This document shows positions 1 through 7,810 of a DNA stretch of 35,871 nt, piece after piece. The notes beneath the pieces are model-generated. The model was given only the letters and a program-made list of their open reading frames with translations, ran no database searches and was not told where the DNA came from. The stretch is from assembly GCF_900167415.1 (NCBI RefSeq), contig NZ_FUWU01000034.1, positions 1 through 35,871 of the forward strand, read 5' to 3'. The position numbers were made by a program, and so were the translations under genes. The stretch's first letter is position 1. Every line of letters begins with the position of its first letter. This DNA is from Fibrobacter intestinalis (GTDB lineage Bacteria > Fibrobacterota > Fibrobacteria > Fibrobacterales > Fibrobacteraceae).

Positions 1-96
1 AACTCGGTTATCAGTTATCAGTTCCGACTATCAGCTTTCAACTAATCACTGATCACTAGTCGCTAACCCCTAATCCCTAACCATGGTTCGACAACC

Positions 97-126
97 GGTC
101 CCTGAGCCTGTCGAAGCACACCAACC
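97..126 (+). repeat. REP-like intergenic repeat, copy A
   Basis: This 30-base segment, starting GGTCCCTGAG and ending CACCAACC, matches 35730-35759 at about 25 of 30 positions. It shares its core with sequence around 19298-19400 on the opposite strand. CTGAG..TGTCGAAG repeats of this kind are typical of short, dispersed, non-coding bacterial intergenic repeats. The function is unknown. Confidence 0.6.
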
Positions 127-165
127 AAGCAAATCGGGTGGAGTTTTGTATATAAGTCCCTTTTT

Positions 166-282
166 ATGTATAAGAAACACACAGAAGAATGGGCGAAAAT
201 CTTTGAACTCTATAAAAAGCATTTTGGAACTGCATGTATCTCTAGGCAAATGCGACTGGACGAGTTCGAGGACGCTTTGTAA
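166..282 (+). pseudogene. Possible 38-residue gene remnant or tiny ORF
   Basis: ATG at 166 opens a 38-codon frame with protein-like composition: a Lys/Glu-rich start, aromatic residues (EEWAKIFELYKKHF) and a charged end. No Shine-Dalgarno sequence precedes it and I recognise no family. It may be the 3' end of a lost gene or chance; the surroundings are repeat-rich and eroded. Confidence 0.2.
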
Positions 283-405
283 CCATTGAAACACGAGAGG
301 ATGGTGCAAGCCGGGTGAAGTTATTGAAACACTTGATCCTATATGGAGAAACCTCGAATCTTGGCTTCTGCTGACCGCCCCTAAGCATTTTTATATATTC
401 ATAAT

Positions 406-2010
406 ATGGGTATTTACGTCAATCCAAACAACGAAAGTCTAAAAATTAGCATGAATTCGCCCACATACGTGGACAAGTCTATGCTCATTGCCGAAGTGAA
501 TCGTCTTGTCTGCACTGAAAAACGGTTCCTTTGCGTGTCCCGTTCGCGTCGTTTTGGAAAGACGATGGCCCTCAACATGCTTTGCGCCTATTTTAGCAAG
601 GGGTGTGATAGCCGCGAGTTGTTCAAGAACTTAAAATTTTCGAAAGACCCAAGTTTTGAAAAGTATCTGAATAAATTCAACGTGATCAAGCTGGATGTAA
701 ACTCGTTTTATTCCAACCTGTCAAAAAAAGAACAGGAAGAAAAGGTCGATCGTTCGACAAGGGATATTACCCCGATTTTCAATGGAGCTGTAGTTAAGGA
801 ACTCATACCGGCCTTCCCTGCGAGCAATATCACCGAAGACGATAGCATTGCCGATGCTCTTCTCAAAATCTACGCCACGACAGGCGAACAGTTCGTTGTC
901 CTTCTTGACGAATACGACGTGCTAATCCGTGAACGCGTTTCGGAAGAGATTTTCAAGTCTTACTTGAATTTTTTGAACGCCATGTTCAAGAACGACAACC
1001 TCGCTCCGGCAATCGCTATGGCTTACGTTACGGGAATTTTGCCCATCGTCCGTGACAAGGTGCAGTCCAAGTTGAACGTGTTTGATGAATACACAATGCG
1101 CGATTCTTGGTCCCTGGCGGAATTTGTCGGCTTTACAAGTGCTGAAGTCCAAGATTTATGCCAGGAGTACGGCCTAGATATGGACGAATGCAGGCGTTGG
1201 TACGATGGATACAACATTAACGGCATAGAAACCTACAGTCCGGAATCCATCATTTCGGCTGTCCGACGGAAAAAATTCAAGAGCTACTGGACTCAGACGG
1301 GGTCTTACGAGGCTCTCAAAAATTTCATCCTGATGAATTTTGAAGGAATCCTTGACGATGTAAAAACAATGATTGCCGGGGGACGTATTCCAGTGGATGT
1401 GAACAGCTACCTGAACACGATGACAGATTTTCACAGCAAGGACGATGTGTTTACCTACTTGATTCACCTTGGCTATTTGGCATACGACGAGGATGCCGAG
1501 GAATGCTACATCCCGAACCGCGAGGTGCGCGACCAGTGGATTCTTTCGGTGCAATTTTCTCCCGATTACAAGGGCCTGATGGAATTGGTGAATTCCAGCA
1601 AGCAGCTGGTGGAAAGCACCATCGAATGCGATTCGGATGCGGTGGCGATTGCGCTTGACAAGGCGCACGAGCAAATTTGTAACAATCTGAATTATAATAA
1701 CGAGGGGACTTTCCAGGCGGTGATTTGCCTTGCTTATTTTTATGCAAACTTGAAGTACACAATTGTAAAGGAATTGCCCACAGGCAAAGGCGTCGCCGAC
1801 GTAGCGATGATTCCGTACGTGCCGAACACGCCAGCGCTGATTATCGAATTGAAGCGCAACAAGTGTGAAAAGACTGCGTTGGAGCAGATTCGCGCAAAGA
1901 ACTATGGCGCGGCACTTGAAAAATACAGCGGCGACTTGCTGTTTGTCGGCGTAAATTACGACGAACAAAGTAAGGAACACAAGTGCGTCATCGAGAAGTT
2001 TGTGAAGTAG
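406..2010 (+). CDS. AAA-ATPase-like protein with C-terminal PD-(D/E)XK nuclease domain
   Basis: This 534-residue protein matches the AAA-ATPase-like plus PDDEXK_9 architecture that is highly multiplied in Bacteroidota and Fibrobacterota genomes. The start MGIYVNPNN followed by YVDKSMLI is the usual N-terminus of the family, which supports the ATG at 406 despite no ribosome binding site. A modified Walker A, SRSRRFGKT, lies at residues 45-53 and a Walker B-like FVVLLDEYD near residue 165. At the C-terminus, Asp465 and the ELK triplet at 481-483 form a PD-(D/E)XK-like active site. The physiological role of the family is unsettled; mobile-DNA or defence roles are speculation. The gene stands alone, convergent with the next gene, and its TATATT box 6 nt upstream suggests leaderless transcription. 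Confidence 0.85.
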   Translation: MGIYVNPNNESLKISMNSPTYVDKSMLIAEVNRLVCTEKRFLCVSRSRRFGKTMALNMLCAYFSKGCDSRELFKNLKFSKDPSFEKYLNKFNVIKLDVNSFYSNLSKKEQEEKVDRSTRDITPIFNGAVVKELIPAFPASNITEDDSIADALLKIYATTGEQFVVLLDEYDVLIRERVSEEIFKSYLNFLNAMFKNDNLAPAIAMAYVTGILPIVRDKVQSKLNVFDEYTMRDSWSLAEFVGFTSAEVQDLCQEYGLDMDECRRWYDGYNINGIETYSPESIISAVRRKKFKSYWTQTGSYEALKNFILMNFEGILDDVKTMIAGGRIPVDVNSYLNTMTDFHSKDDVFTYLIHLGYLAYDEDAEECYIPNREVRDQWILSVQFSPDYKGLMELVNSSKQLVESTIECDSDAVAIALDKAHEQICNNLNYNNEGTFQAVICLAYFYANLKYTIVKELPTGKGVADVAMIPYVPNTPALIIELKRNKCEKTALEQIRAKNYGAALEKYSGDLLFVGVNYDEQSKEHKCVIEKFVK

Positions 2011-2143
2011 AAACTAAAATTTTGGATGAAACGAATCGGTAGGCAATCACCGATGTTGGTCGCTTCTGCTTTAATACCTTCGTTCAGATGGTGGGAACCT
2101 CTAAAAATTCATTTGTCATTTTGGTGCTGCCTATCTTAGGAAT

Positions 2144-3826
2144 TTATTTTGTGGCTTGCATCTCGGGAACGAGCTTTTGCACGAATTCCATTCCTCGATG
2201 CAAATTCTCTTCGGCGGTTTTCAGCCAGCTTTCGCGGGCTTCGGAGTTGCTTTTGGATTTTTCCGATTGAATCCATTTTTGGTATAGGGAAATTTCCTGG
2301 TCAAATAAATTCGGCCTTTGGGAAGAAATCAAATCGTATTTTCGTCCGTAAATAAAATCGACCATTTCGGATAAAGTATAAAGTCGGTTAAAGTAGGCGA
2401 TGTTGGGCCCGGGGCAAATGGCCTGCGGAGCGATTTCCTCTCGTTCGATTCCCAAAGAAATCAGGGCGGAGTTGCCGAGTTCGTGGCAAATGCAGCTTTT
2501 TTCTTGGACTCTGCGGATCTGTTCGCGCTTTTGCAAATCCGGAATGTCCTTCGACAAAATTTCGGCGATTTTTTTCTTTTGGTATTCCTTGCTGGCGGTG
2601 CAAATCAACCGTTCAGAAAATTCGGTGTTGTTTTGCAGAAATCCTTTGGGACAATCGGAACCGAAAATGCCTATGTCGATTTTTCGAATGCGGTTTTGTT
2701 CGGAACCGCTGGATTTGAGATTGCTAAAGGGAACGTCCAATGGGGATGCGTTGCTCATCCAGATGTCGTTTTCATTCGCTTCGGCGAGTTTTTCCCGAGT
2801 GCTGGTATCGACAAGGGTCGCTTCGGGAACCAGTAAAAACGGAGTGCCCCAGCCGCAACGGTCAAAGCCAAAACGGCGCATGAGAAATTCCGCTTCTTGG
2901 GCGTTGCCAAGGCCTCCTTGGACAGAAAACAGCGGAGTGCATGGCTTGTCAAGACGGCTAGAATCCAGATGGTGCGCTGCATAGTATTTTTGCAAAGCGG
3001 GCTTTAATGATGAACAAAGCAATTCTTTTTTTTCTTGCATTTCTTGCAAGATGACGGGCAGCAATTCGCCTTGGGAAGGAAACAGATGCCCTCCGCAATT
3101 CAACCCGGATTCTACGCGGTATTCGCTGACTTCAAGGCCTTTTCGAGCGAGGGTTTTCCCTTGGATGAGCGCTGAACGAAAATCCGAAACCTTAAGCGAA
3201 ATTTTTTTGTCGAATTGCCCACTGGCGTTTCGGTAGAAACAGGGAAATTTTTCCATTTCCGAAAACAACGCTTGATTGATTCCCGCACTTAAAATCAAAC
3301 GGGTATTCCCATTCAGGGTGGATTCCGCATAGCCCCGAAGCGCTTCCCGAGCATCTTCGAAATCGGGTCTGTCCAATTTGACCATGATATTGACATCAAT
3401 GGATCCGGGCTGCATCTTTTGAGTCAGTTCTTTTTCCGTTTTTATGCGCTCGTCGCCTGCGGGCATTTCGCGCATTTGCAGATATTGAATGCGCAAAGGG
3501 TCTTGAGTCGGCAGCAGCAAAAAGTAGCGGTCCTTGTTGGAATTGCCGGTGAAAGGTTCGGCAACTGTTCTTTCAAATTTTTTTTGAGCAAGGATGTGAA
3601 TTAAATTCAAGTAGCGACGAATCCGCTCGGCTCGGGAGTGCTTTTCCGAGCTGGCGACTTTTTCGTAGGGAATGGCGAATTTTTGGGCGTAATATAAACC
3701 GATGCGTTCTAAAAGTTTATCATCGACCAACGATATGGCGGAATCGATTCCTAAATGGGAAACTCGAATGGGAGTGTCGGCGGTAAATCCGGTCCCCATT
3801 ACGGGAATATAAAAATGATGCGGCAT
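2144..3826 (-). CDS. Conserved hypothetical, probable nitronate-monooxygenase-like TIM-barrel protein
   Basis: This 560-residue protein is not one I can name with certainty. Several segments read like a flavin-binding TIM barrel of the nitronate monooxygenase/2-nitropropane dioxygenase type. The N-terminus has GTGFTADTPIRVSHLG followed by AISLVDD. A later ESGLNCGGH resembles the family's E-x-GGH phosphate-binding turn. VQGGLGNAQEAEFL with GFDRCGWGTPFL resembles the usual GGI...ALGADGVQ-GTRFL stretch. It is longer than typical family members, with an extra C-terminal part of about 170 residues containing CPGPNIAYFNRLY. It begins 9 nt after the upstream lipoprotein gene and has no clear ribosome binding site, so it is probably co-transcribed. 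The function is inferred and the substrate unknown. Confidence 0.6.
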   Translation of the reverse strand: MPHHFYIPVMGTGFTADTPIRVSHLGIDSAISLVDDKLLERIGLYYAQKFAIPYEKVASSEKHSRAERIRRYLNLIHILAQKKFERTVAEPFTGNSNKDRYFLLLPTQDPLRIQYLQMREMPAGDERIKTEKELTQKMQPGSIDVNIMVKLDRPDFEDAREALRGYAESTLNGNTRLILSAGINQALFSEMEKFPCFYRNASGQFDKKISLKVSDFRSALIQGKTLARKGLEVSEYRVESGLNCGGHLFPSQGELLPVILQEMQEKKELLCSSLKPALQKYYAAHHLDSSRLDKPCTPLFSVQGGLGNAQEAEFLMRRFGFDRCGWGTPFLLVPEATLVDTSTREKLAEANENDIWMSNASPLDVPFSNLKSSGSEQNRIRKIDIGIFGSDCPKGFLQNNTEFSERLICTASKEYQKKKIAEILSKDIPDLQKREQIRRVQEKSCICHELGNSALISLGIEREEIAPQAICPGPNIAYFNRLYTLSEMVDFIYGRKYDLISSQRPNLFDQEISLYQKWIQSEKSKSNSEARESWLKTAEENLHRGMEFVQKLVPEMQATK

Positions 3827-3835
3827 AGGGCTAAA

Positions 3836-4699
3836 CTAGTATTTTTCAATCCACAGGGCCTTATTGATTTTCCATTTAATGGAGAAGGAGCCCAGAAGGT
3901 CTGTACGCAAAATGTGGGAAGAATCCGGGATGAATAAGGATAATTTTTGAAGGGTGCTTGCTGCGGGGTGTCCATAAGGATTTTGTTTTCCCGCGGAAAT
4001 GGCTGCAATCGCAGGGGATACCTGTTCCAAAAAAGCAATGGAAGAACTGGTTTTGGAACCGTGATGGCCGACTTGCAACAGGTCTGCGTGCAGATCCCTG
4101 GAAATATCCAGCAGATATTGTTCAAATTCGCTTTCTAAATCGCCGGTGAACAGGGTGCGCCTTTTTCCATCTGCCATTTGCAGCACGACACTGGCGTTGT
4201 TGCCTTCTAAACGCAAAAAATCTGGAGGCCATAAAATTTTGCAATCCCATCCGGCGCAAGGCAATTTGCTTCCTCGGATTACAGGAACGACTGGGGTCCC
4301 GAATTTTTTCGCCAGTTTAAAAACGCTATCCCGAAGCCAGCTTCCGCCCGTATCGCTTCCGTAGAACAGCGTATCGATTTTCCAGTCGGCAGTCCATTCC
4401 AAAAGCCCGCCGGCATGGTCTCTGTGCCAGTGGCTGACGAGCACCCAGTTCAAGTGTTCAATGTGTCGGTTTTTGAGGGTGTCCCCGAAACCGTTTGAGT
4501 CGTTTCCGGTGTCATAAAGCGCATTCCAGTTTTCATTTTCCGCCGAAAAAAGTATGGCAAGTCCTTGCCCCACATCTAAAAAATCAATCGAACCCATTCC
4601 GCAATCGGCGGTTTCTGCCGAAATATCCGCTTGGCTACAGCCGGTGAAGACGGCTAAGATGGCGATGAACGTCCAAAAATATTTTCCTGTTTTTTGCAT
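3836..4699 (-). CDS. ComEC-like metallo-beta-lactamase-fold lipoprotein
   Basis: This 287-residue protein has a lipoprotein signal ending in the lipobox FTGC, so it is probably anchored to the outside of the inner membrane or in the outer membrane. After the signal comes the ComEC/Rec2-type beta-lactamase fold: FLDVGQGLAILF, the metal-binding SHWHRDHAGG, FTGDLES, and GHHGSKTSSS. Stand-alone secreted versions of the ComEC nuclease-like domain are common, and hydrolysis of a nucleic acid or phosphoester is a reasonable but unproven guess. A longer frame exists upstream, but the ATG at 4699 is chosen because GGAGAGG lies just before it and the signal peptide begins there. It is the first gene of a two-gene minus-strand unit with the NMO-like gene. 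Confidence 0.8.
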   Translation of the reverse strand: MQKTGKYFWTFIAILAVFTGCSQADISAETADCGMGSIDFLDVGQGLAILFSAENENWNALYDTGNDSNGFGDTLKNRHIEHLNWVLVSHWHRDHAGGLLEWTADWKIDTLFYGSDTGGSWLRDSVFKLAKKFGTPVVPVIRGSKLPCAGWDCKILWPPDFLRLEGNNASVVLQMADGKRRTLFTGDLESEFEQYLLDISRDLHADLLQVGHHGSKTSSSIAFLEQVSPAIAAISAGKQNPYGHPAASTLQKLSLFIPDSSHILRTDLLGSFSIKWKINKALWIEKY

Positions 4700-4763
4700 A
4701 AAGCCTCTCCAAGATGAAATTCTACGAAATAAGACGTTCCACATGCCGGAAAAAGGAAAAAAA

Positions 4764-4793
4764 TTGAAAAACAAACAGATTTTTAGTAAATTT
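4764..4793 (+). promoter_or_regulatory. Promoter of the double zinc-finger gene
   Basis: TTGAAA at 4764-4769 is followed by a 17-base spacer and TAAATT at 4787-4792. Transcription would start at about 4799-4802, essentially at the ATG, so the mRNA should be leaderless. No Shine-Dalgarno is present. Confidence 0.55.
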
Positions 4794-4801
4794 ACAGCGC
4801 T

Positions 4802-5173
4802 ATGCAGTTACCGAAGTACAAGAAAAAGAAACGCGTTAAGCTCAAGATTTGTCAAGAGCCTGGTTGCGGAGCGGAATTTTGGGGACATCCCATTGCCAAG
4901 TATTGCGAAAAGCATCGGGATATCAAAAATCGTCAAAAGCAGAAAAAAGACGTGGAAAATATCGATGCGAAGAACATTGTTTTTCGTCATAATTATACCG
5001 ATATTTTGGATCTCAAGTTCCGCTGCTGTCTGGAAGGCTGTGGCAATTTATTTGAAATCAAGGTGTTTCCGAAGCAATTTATCTATCCGAGGTTCTGCAA
5101 CGAACACCGCAATGATTTTAAACGGGCTAATTTTATCCGTTTGATGCGTCGCAAGAATCAAAGTGAAGAATAA
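4802..5173 (+). CDS. Small basic protein with two zinc-finger-like modules
   Basis: This 123-residue Lys/Arg-rich protein carries two related Cys/His modules. Module one has Cys17, Cys22, Cys35 and His38 (C-x4-C-x12-C-x2-H). Module two has Cys75, Cys80, Cys99 and His102 (C-x4-C-x18-C-x2-H), with an extra Cys at 76. The shared pattern, GC followed by F and then YC-x2-H or FC-x2-H, suggests an internal duplication of a zinc-binding fold. The basic N-terminus (KKKKRVKLK) would suit nucleic-acid binding. I do not recognise a named family and the role is unknown. It has a good promoter but no ribosome binding site, and sits just upstream of tRNA-His and divergent from the ComEC-like lipoprotein. 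Confidence 0.75.
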   Translation: MQLPKYKKKKRVKLKICQEPGCGAEFWGHPIAKYCEKHRDIKNRQKQKKDVENIDAKNIVFRHNYTDILDLKFRCCLEGCGNLFEIKVFPKQFIYPRFCNEHRNDFKRANFIRLMRRKNQSEE

Positions 5174-5187
5174 TTCGGGGAAAACCC

Positions 5188-5215
5188 TTTGAATTTTCGG
5201 AAGCTTTGCTATATT
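5188..5215 (+). promoter_or_regulatory. Probable promoter of tRNA-His
   Basis: TTTGAA at 5188-5193 and TATATT at 5210-5215 (spacer 16) precede the tRNA by about 17 nt. The -10 reads TATATTTG, which also fits the TAnnTTTG box of the related Bacteroidota. Confidence 0.45.
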
Positions 5216-5231
5216 TGAGGCGCTCACTAAT

Positions 5232-5307
5232 GGTGGGTGTAGCTCAGATTGGTTAGAGTCCCAGATTGTGATTCTGGTTGTCGTCGGTTCGAGTCCGATT
5301 ACCCACC
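5232..5307 (+). tRNA. tRNA-His (anticodon GTG)
   Basis: This is a full cloverleaf. The anticodon loop is GATTGTGAT with the GTG anticodon at 5268-5270. The T-loop is TTCGAGT, flanked by a GTCGG/CCGAT stem. The acceptor arm has GTGGGTG paired with TACCCAC (one G-T pair). The extra 5' G at 5232 pairs with C73 at 5307, the G-1 identity element specific to histidine tRNA. The 3' CCA is not encoded, so it must be added after transcription. A strong terminator follows directly. Confidence 0.97.
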
Positions 5308-5312
5308 CTTGT

Positions 5313-5351
5313 AAACCCCTGCACATTGTGCAGGGGTTTCGTGTTTTTTTT
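5313..5351 (+). terminator. Intrinsic terminator after tRNA-His
   Basis: AAACCCCTGCAC (5313-5324) pairs perfectly with its reverse complement ending at 5339, giving a 12-13 bp stem with a tiny loop. It is followed by a run of eight T at about 5344-5351. Confidence 0.9.
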
Positions 5352-5383
5352 CGGAATAGAAATTTTAAAATGGGGAAATGCCC

Positions 5384-5436
5384 TTGACAAAAAATGGAGA
5401 TTTTCTAAATATGAAAATATGAATAAGTGTTCATAT
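5384..5436 (+). promoter_or_regulatory. Promoter and CzrA/SmtB-type operator of the zinc-efflux operon
   Basis: TTGACA at 5384-5389, a 16-base spacer and TAAATA at 5406-5411 form the promoter. Overlapping the expected transcription start is a perfect inverted repeat: ATATGAA at 5417-5423, six bases, then TTCATAT at 5430-5436. TGAA-N6-TTCA palindromes are the hallmark of operators bound by zinc-sensing ArsR/SmtB repressors such as SmtB and CzrA. The position would block RNA polymerase, so the operon is probably autoregulated. Confidence 0.8.
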
Positions 5437-5748
5437 ATAGAGAAAAGCTCGGAAATTTCGATGGATGTCCTTTTTGAGCTCTCGGAATTTTTCAAATTTT
5501 TTGGCGATACGACTCGAATCCGCATCATCCAGATTCTTTTGGGCAAAGAAGAATCGGTCTGTGAAATTGCGGAACAATTGAATTTGGAACAGTCCGTGGT
5601 AAGCCATCAGCTTCGGATTTTGCGCACGGCAAATTTGGTGAAACCTCGTCGGGAAGGGCGAAAAATATTCTATTCCCTTGACGATGAACATATCGGATTG
5701 ATTTTCAATACGGGATTGGCTCATATTTTGCACAAGAAAGGAGAGTAA
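5419..5748 (+). CDS. ArsR/SmtB-family zinc-sensing transcriptional repressor (CzrA-like)
   Basis: This 109-residue winged-helix repressor has the ArsR core: FFGDTTRIRIIQILL, CEIAEQLNLEQSVVSHQLRIL as recognition helix region, and a RREGRKIFYSL wing. The alpha-5 metal site is complete: Asp89, His91, His102 and His105 in a D-x-H-x10-H-x2-H pattern with spacing identical to CzrA (Asp84, His86, His97, His100). This points to Zn(II)/Co(II) sensing. The alpha-3 site keeps only one Cys (SVCEIA instead of CVC), so As/Cd/Pb sensing is unlikely. The start is uncertain: ATG 5419 lies in the operator and suits a leaderless mRNA, while ATG 5461 would give a 95-residue protein. The downstream permease begins one base after the stop codon, so the two are co-translated. 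Confidence 0.9.
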   Translation: MNKCSYIEKSSEISMDVLFELSEFFKFFGDTTRIRIIQILLGKEESVCEIAEQLNLEQSVVSHQLRILRTANLVKPRREGRKIFYSLDDEHIGLIFNTGLAHILHKKGE

Positions 5749-5749
5749 A

Positions 5750-7048
5750 ATGTTTGTGCAGGAAGTGATTTTTGAAAAGTTTTTGCCGCAACTAGGCGTG
5801 TTGTTTGCAGAGATGGCACCCTTTTTGTTGTTGGGCTTTTTGCTAGCGGGAATCATTCACGTCTGGATTCCTAATCGGCTCTACATTCCTAAAATAGCGA
5901 AGCCGAATTTAAAATCGGTCGTGTGGGCGGCTTTATTTGGCGTGCCTCTTCCGATTTGCAGCTGCGGTGTCATTCCTACGGCGATAGTGCTTCGGCGCGA
6001 GGGCGCAAGCAAGGGGGCGAGTGTCAGCTTTTTGATTTCAACGCCGGCTACGGGACTGGATTCCATTTTAGCGACATATTCTTTGCTGGGCGGGCCTTTT
6101 GCCTTGTTGCGCCCGATAGCGGCATTTGCTACAGCGATTTTCGGCGGCGTATTGACGAATTTTGCCACTCGAAAAGAAAAAGAAATCCCTATTGCTCTGG
6201 CCCAAGCGCAGGAATGTAAAACGGAAAAAACAAAAACTTTTGCGAAAAAAATGGCAGAAACCGCGAAATACGGTTTTGTGGAAATGGTCGGAAATGTGAG
6301 CAAGTGGCTGTGTATCGGCCTTGTTCTGGGTGCGCTGATTGCCGCCTTTGTCCCGAATGATTTTTTCCTTGTCTTGCGAGAGCATTCTTTGCTTTGCATG
6401 CTTGCCGTGCTTCTGCTGGCCATGCCGATGTACACTTGCGCAACGGGTTCTATTCCTTTGGCTTTGGCGCTTGTGGCTAAGGGAATCACGCCGGGAGCGG
6501 CTCTTGTGCTTTTAATGGCTGGGCCGGCCACAAGTATTGCGAGTATGCTTGTCGTGGGAAAAAATTTTGGGAGACGGGCATTGGTTGCCTATTTGGTTTC
6601 GATTGCTTTTGGCGCTATGGCGTTTGGCTTTATTGTCGATACGTTCTTTATGGATTTGTTTTTGGAAAATATGATTCCGCAGGGATCTGCAGAATTTTCG
6701 GGACATCATTTGGGACTCGTCAATTATATCGGAGCCGTTTTGCTGTTGGCGTTGATGATTTTTTCAAAATGGCGTGGAAAATTTATGAAACATGGCGATT
6801 GTTGCCATCGCTCGCAGAAAGGTTGCGACTGCGAAATGCAAATGGTCAAATTTTATCGAGTGGAGGGAATGCGTTGCAATCATTGTAAAATGAGTGTGGA
6901 AAACGCTTTGAAAAATTTGGATGGAGTAGAAAGTGTCGCAGTCGATCTTTCGAAAAAAAGCGTGGCAGTAAAAGGAAAAATCGACGAGGCGGTTTTAAAA
7001 TCGGCGATTGAAAAAGCGGGCTTTGAATTTGCCGGAGAAATGAAATAA
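5750..7048 (+). CDS. SO_0444-type Cu/Zn efflux permease with C-terminal HMA domain
   Basis: This 432-residue inner-membrane permease belongs to the DUF318/ArsP-like family in the subgroup known as the SO_0444-type Cu/Zn efflux transporter. Visible features are several hydrophobic segments, a Cys70-x-Cys72 motif (PICSCGVIPTA), a STPATGLDS loop and the parallel MAGPATS segment in the second half. A Cys/His-rich linker (about residues 346-361, HGDCCHRS and GCDCEM) follows. The C-terminal heavy-metal-associated domain carries GMRCNHC with Cys376 and Cys379. Together with the CzrA-type sensor in the same operon this supports zinc efflux, with copper also possible. GGAGAG just before the ATG serves as ribosome binding site. 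A terminator follows immediately. Confidence 0.9.
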   Translation: MFVQEVIFEKFLPQLGVLFAEMAPFLLLGFLLAGIIHVWIPNRLYIPKIAKPNLKSVVWAALFGVPLPICSCGVIPTAIVLRREGASKGASVSFLISTPATGLDSILATYSLLGGPFALLRPIAAFATAIFGGVLTNFATRKEKEIPIALAQAQECKTEKTKTFAKKMAETAKYGFVEMVGNVSKWLCIGLVLGALIAAFVPNDFFLVLREHSLLCMLAVLLLAMPMYTCATGSIPLALALVAKGITPGAALVLLMAGPATSIASMLVVGKNFGRRALVAYLVSIAFGAMAFGFIVDTFFMDLFLENMIPQGSAEFSGHHLGLVNYIGAVLLLALMIFSKWRGKFMKHGDCCHRSQKGCDCEMQMVKFYRVEGMRCNHCKMSVENALKNLDGVESVAVDLSKKSVAVKGKIDEAVLKSAIEKAGFEFAGEMK

Positions 7049-7051
7049 GCG

Positions 7052-7073
7052 AAGGCTCCCTTGTCGGAGCCTT
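7052..7073. terminator. Bidirectional terminator between convergent operons
   Basis: AAGGCTCC (7052-7059) pairs with GGAGCCTT (7066-7073) across a six-base loop. It sits between the stop codons of the zinc permease (plus) and the coiled-coil gene (minus) and could end both transcripts. Confidence 0.7.
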
Positions 7074-7076
7074 TAG

Positions 7077-7700
7077 TTAGATAAAGAAAACGTGTTTCAA
7101 GTCGCTGGCTTCGTTTTTTGCTCCTTTTTTATCGCTGCGCGTTGACGCTTCTGTAGTTCTGTAATTTTCGTTTCGACTAAACTGTATTTGGTAATGATTG
7201 TTTTGGGCCTGTTTCCGTTCTAGCTGAAAAAACTGCAAAGCGTCCTTTGTGTTTTTCCAATCGTCTTTGTTGGCGGCTGTCAAAATGGAATCGCGGTGCT
7301 TTTCGTATTTTTGAATTTCTGACGTGTATTTTTGAGTTAGGGTTTTTAGAACATCTATCGGGCGGGATTTTTTGCAGGCGGATTTTTCGCCCTCATGATT
7401 TTTGATGTATTCTTTTGCCGCCATAAGCAAGTTCAATAAAGTTTCATTTTCAAAGTATTCTTCTAAAAGAATTGGGATAGAAATTGTCTTTGTGCTGTTT
7501 TTATGTATTTCTTGCTTGGAATTTAATTGGTGTTGGAGAGCTGAAATTTTAGTTTCAAGGTCTTTGTTTGTTGTAGATAGAGAATGTAGTTCTTTTTCCA
7601 AATGCTTGATTTTTACGAACTGATCTTTCAAGGACTTTTTCATCGAGTGAATTTTGTGCAGAATGTTATCGATTCGATTTTTAAATTTGTTGTCGGTCAT
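7077..7700 (-). CDS. Hypothetical coiled-coil protein
   Basis: This 207-residue, Lys-rich, probably cytosolic protein has no signal peptide. Residues 1-70 have strong coiled-coil character (IHSMKKSLKDQFVKIKHLEK, then LETKISALQHQL). The middle part (EEYFENETLLNLLMAAKEYI) is helical and the C-terminus is basic and polar. GAGGA precedes the ATG at 9 nt. It lies 111 nt beyond the end of the helicase-containing gene set, with a hairpin between, so it may be a separate transcript. I recognise no family. It is the last gene of the accessory block. Confidence 0.65.
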   Translation of the reverse strand: MTDNKFKNRIDNILHKIHSMKKSLKDQFVKIKHLEKELHSLSTTNKDLETKISALQHQLNSKQEIHKNSTKTISIPILLEEYFENETLLNLLMAAKEYIKNHEGEKSACKKSRPIDVLKTLTQKYTSEIQKYEKHRDSILTAANKDDWKNTKDALQFFQLERKQAQNNHYQIQFSRNENYRTTEASTRSDKKGAKNEASDLKHVFFI

Positions 7701-7783
7701 TATTCATATCCTCGATTAAATAAGACGAAGAGATGTCTTAAAAAATATTTAAAATTCTGAAATGTCATTGTTTATGGAAAAAT

Positions 7784-7804
7784 GTTCCCGCCAAAGGCGG
7801 GAAC
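7784..7804 (-). terminator. Intrinsic terminator of the helicase operon
   Basis: GTTCCCGCC and GGCGGGAAC form a perfect 9-bp stem with a three-base loop. On the minus strand it is followed by ATTTTTCC. It lies 6 nt beyond the stop codon of the 32-residue protein gene. Confidence 0.8.
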
Positions 7805-7810
7805 ACGACT

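Larger units (their letters stand above)
1..405. other. Repeat-rich intergenic region upstream of AAA/PD-(D/E)XK gene
   Basis: No convincing gene is visible. The first 80 bases are low-complexity sequence built from variants of TTATCAGTTATCAG and CTAACCCCTAATCC. Bases 97-126 carry a GGTCCCTGAGCCTGTCGAAG-type repeat that recurs near 19300 and at 35730. Bases 166-282 hold a 38-codon open frame (MYKKHTEEW... ending DEFEDAL), read as a possible gene remnant. A TATATT box at 394-399 lies 6 nt before the start codon of the following gene. Confidence 0.6.

Noticed and set aside
1174-1980. 268-codon open frame antisense to the AAA/PD-(D/E)XK gene
   Set aside because: Composition is typical of an antisense frame and the opposite strand carries clear motifs.
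5278-5418. Upstream extension of the ArsR gene starting inside tRNA-His
   Set aside because: It would overlap the tRNA and its terminator, and the promoter lies downstream of it.
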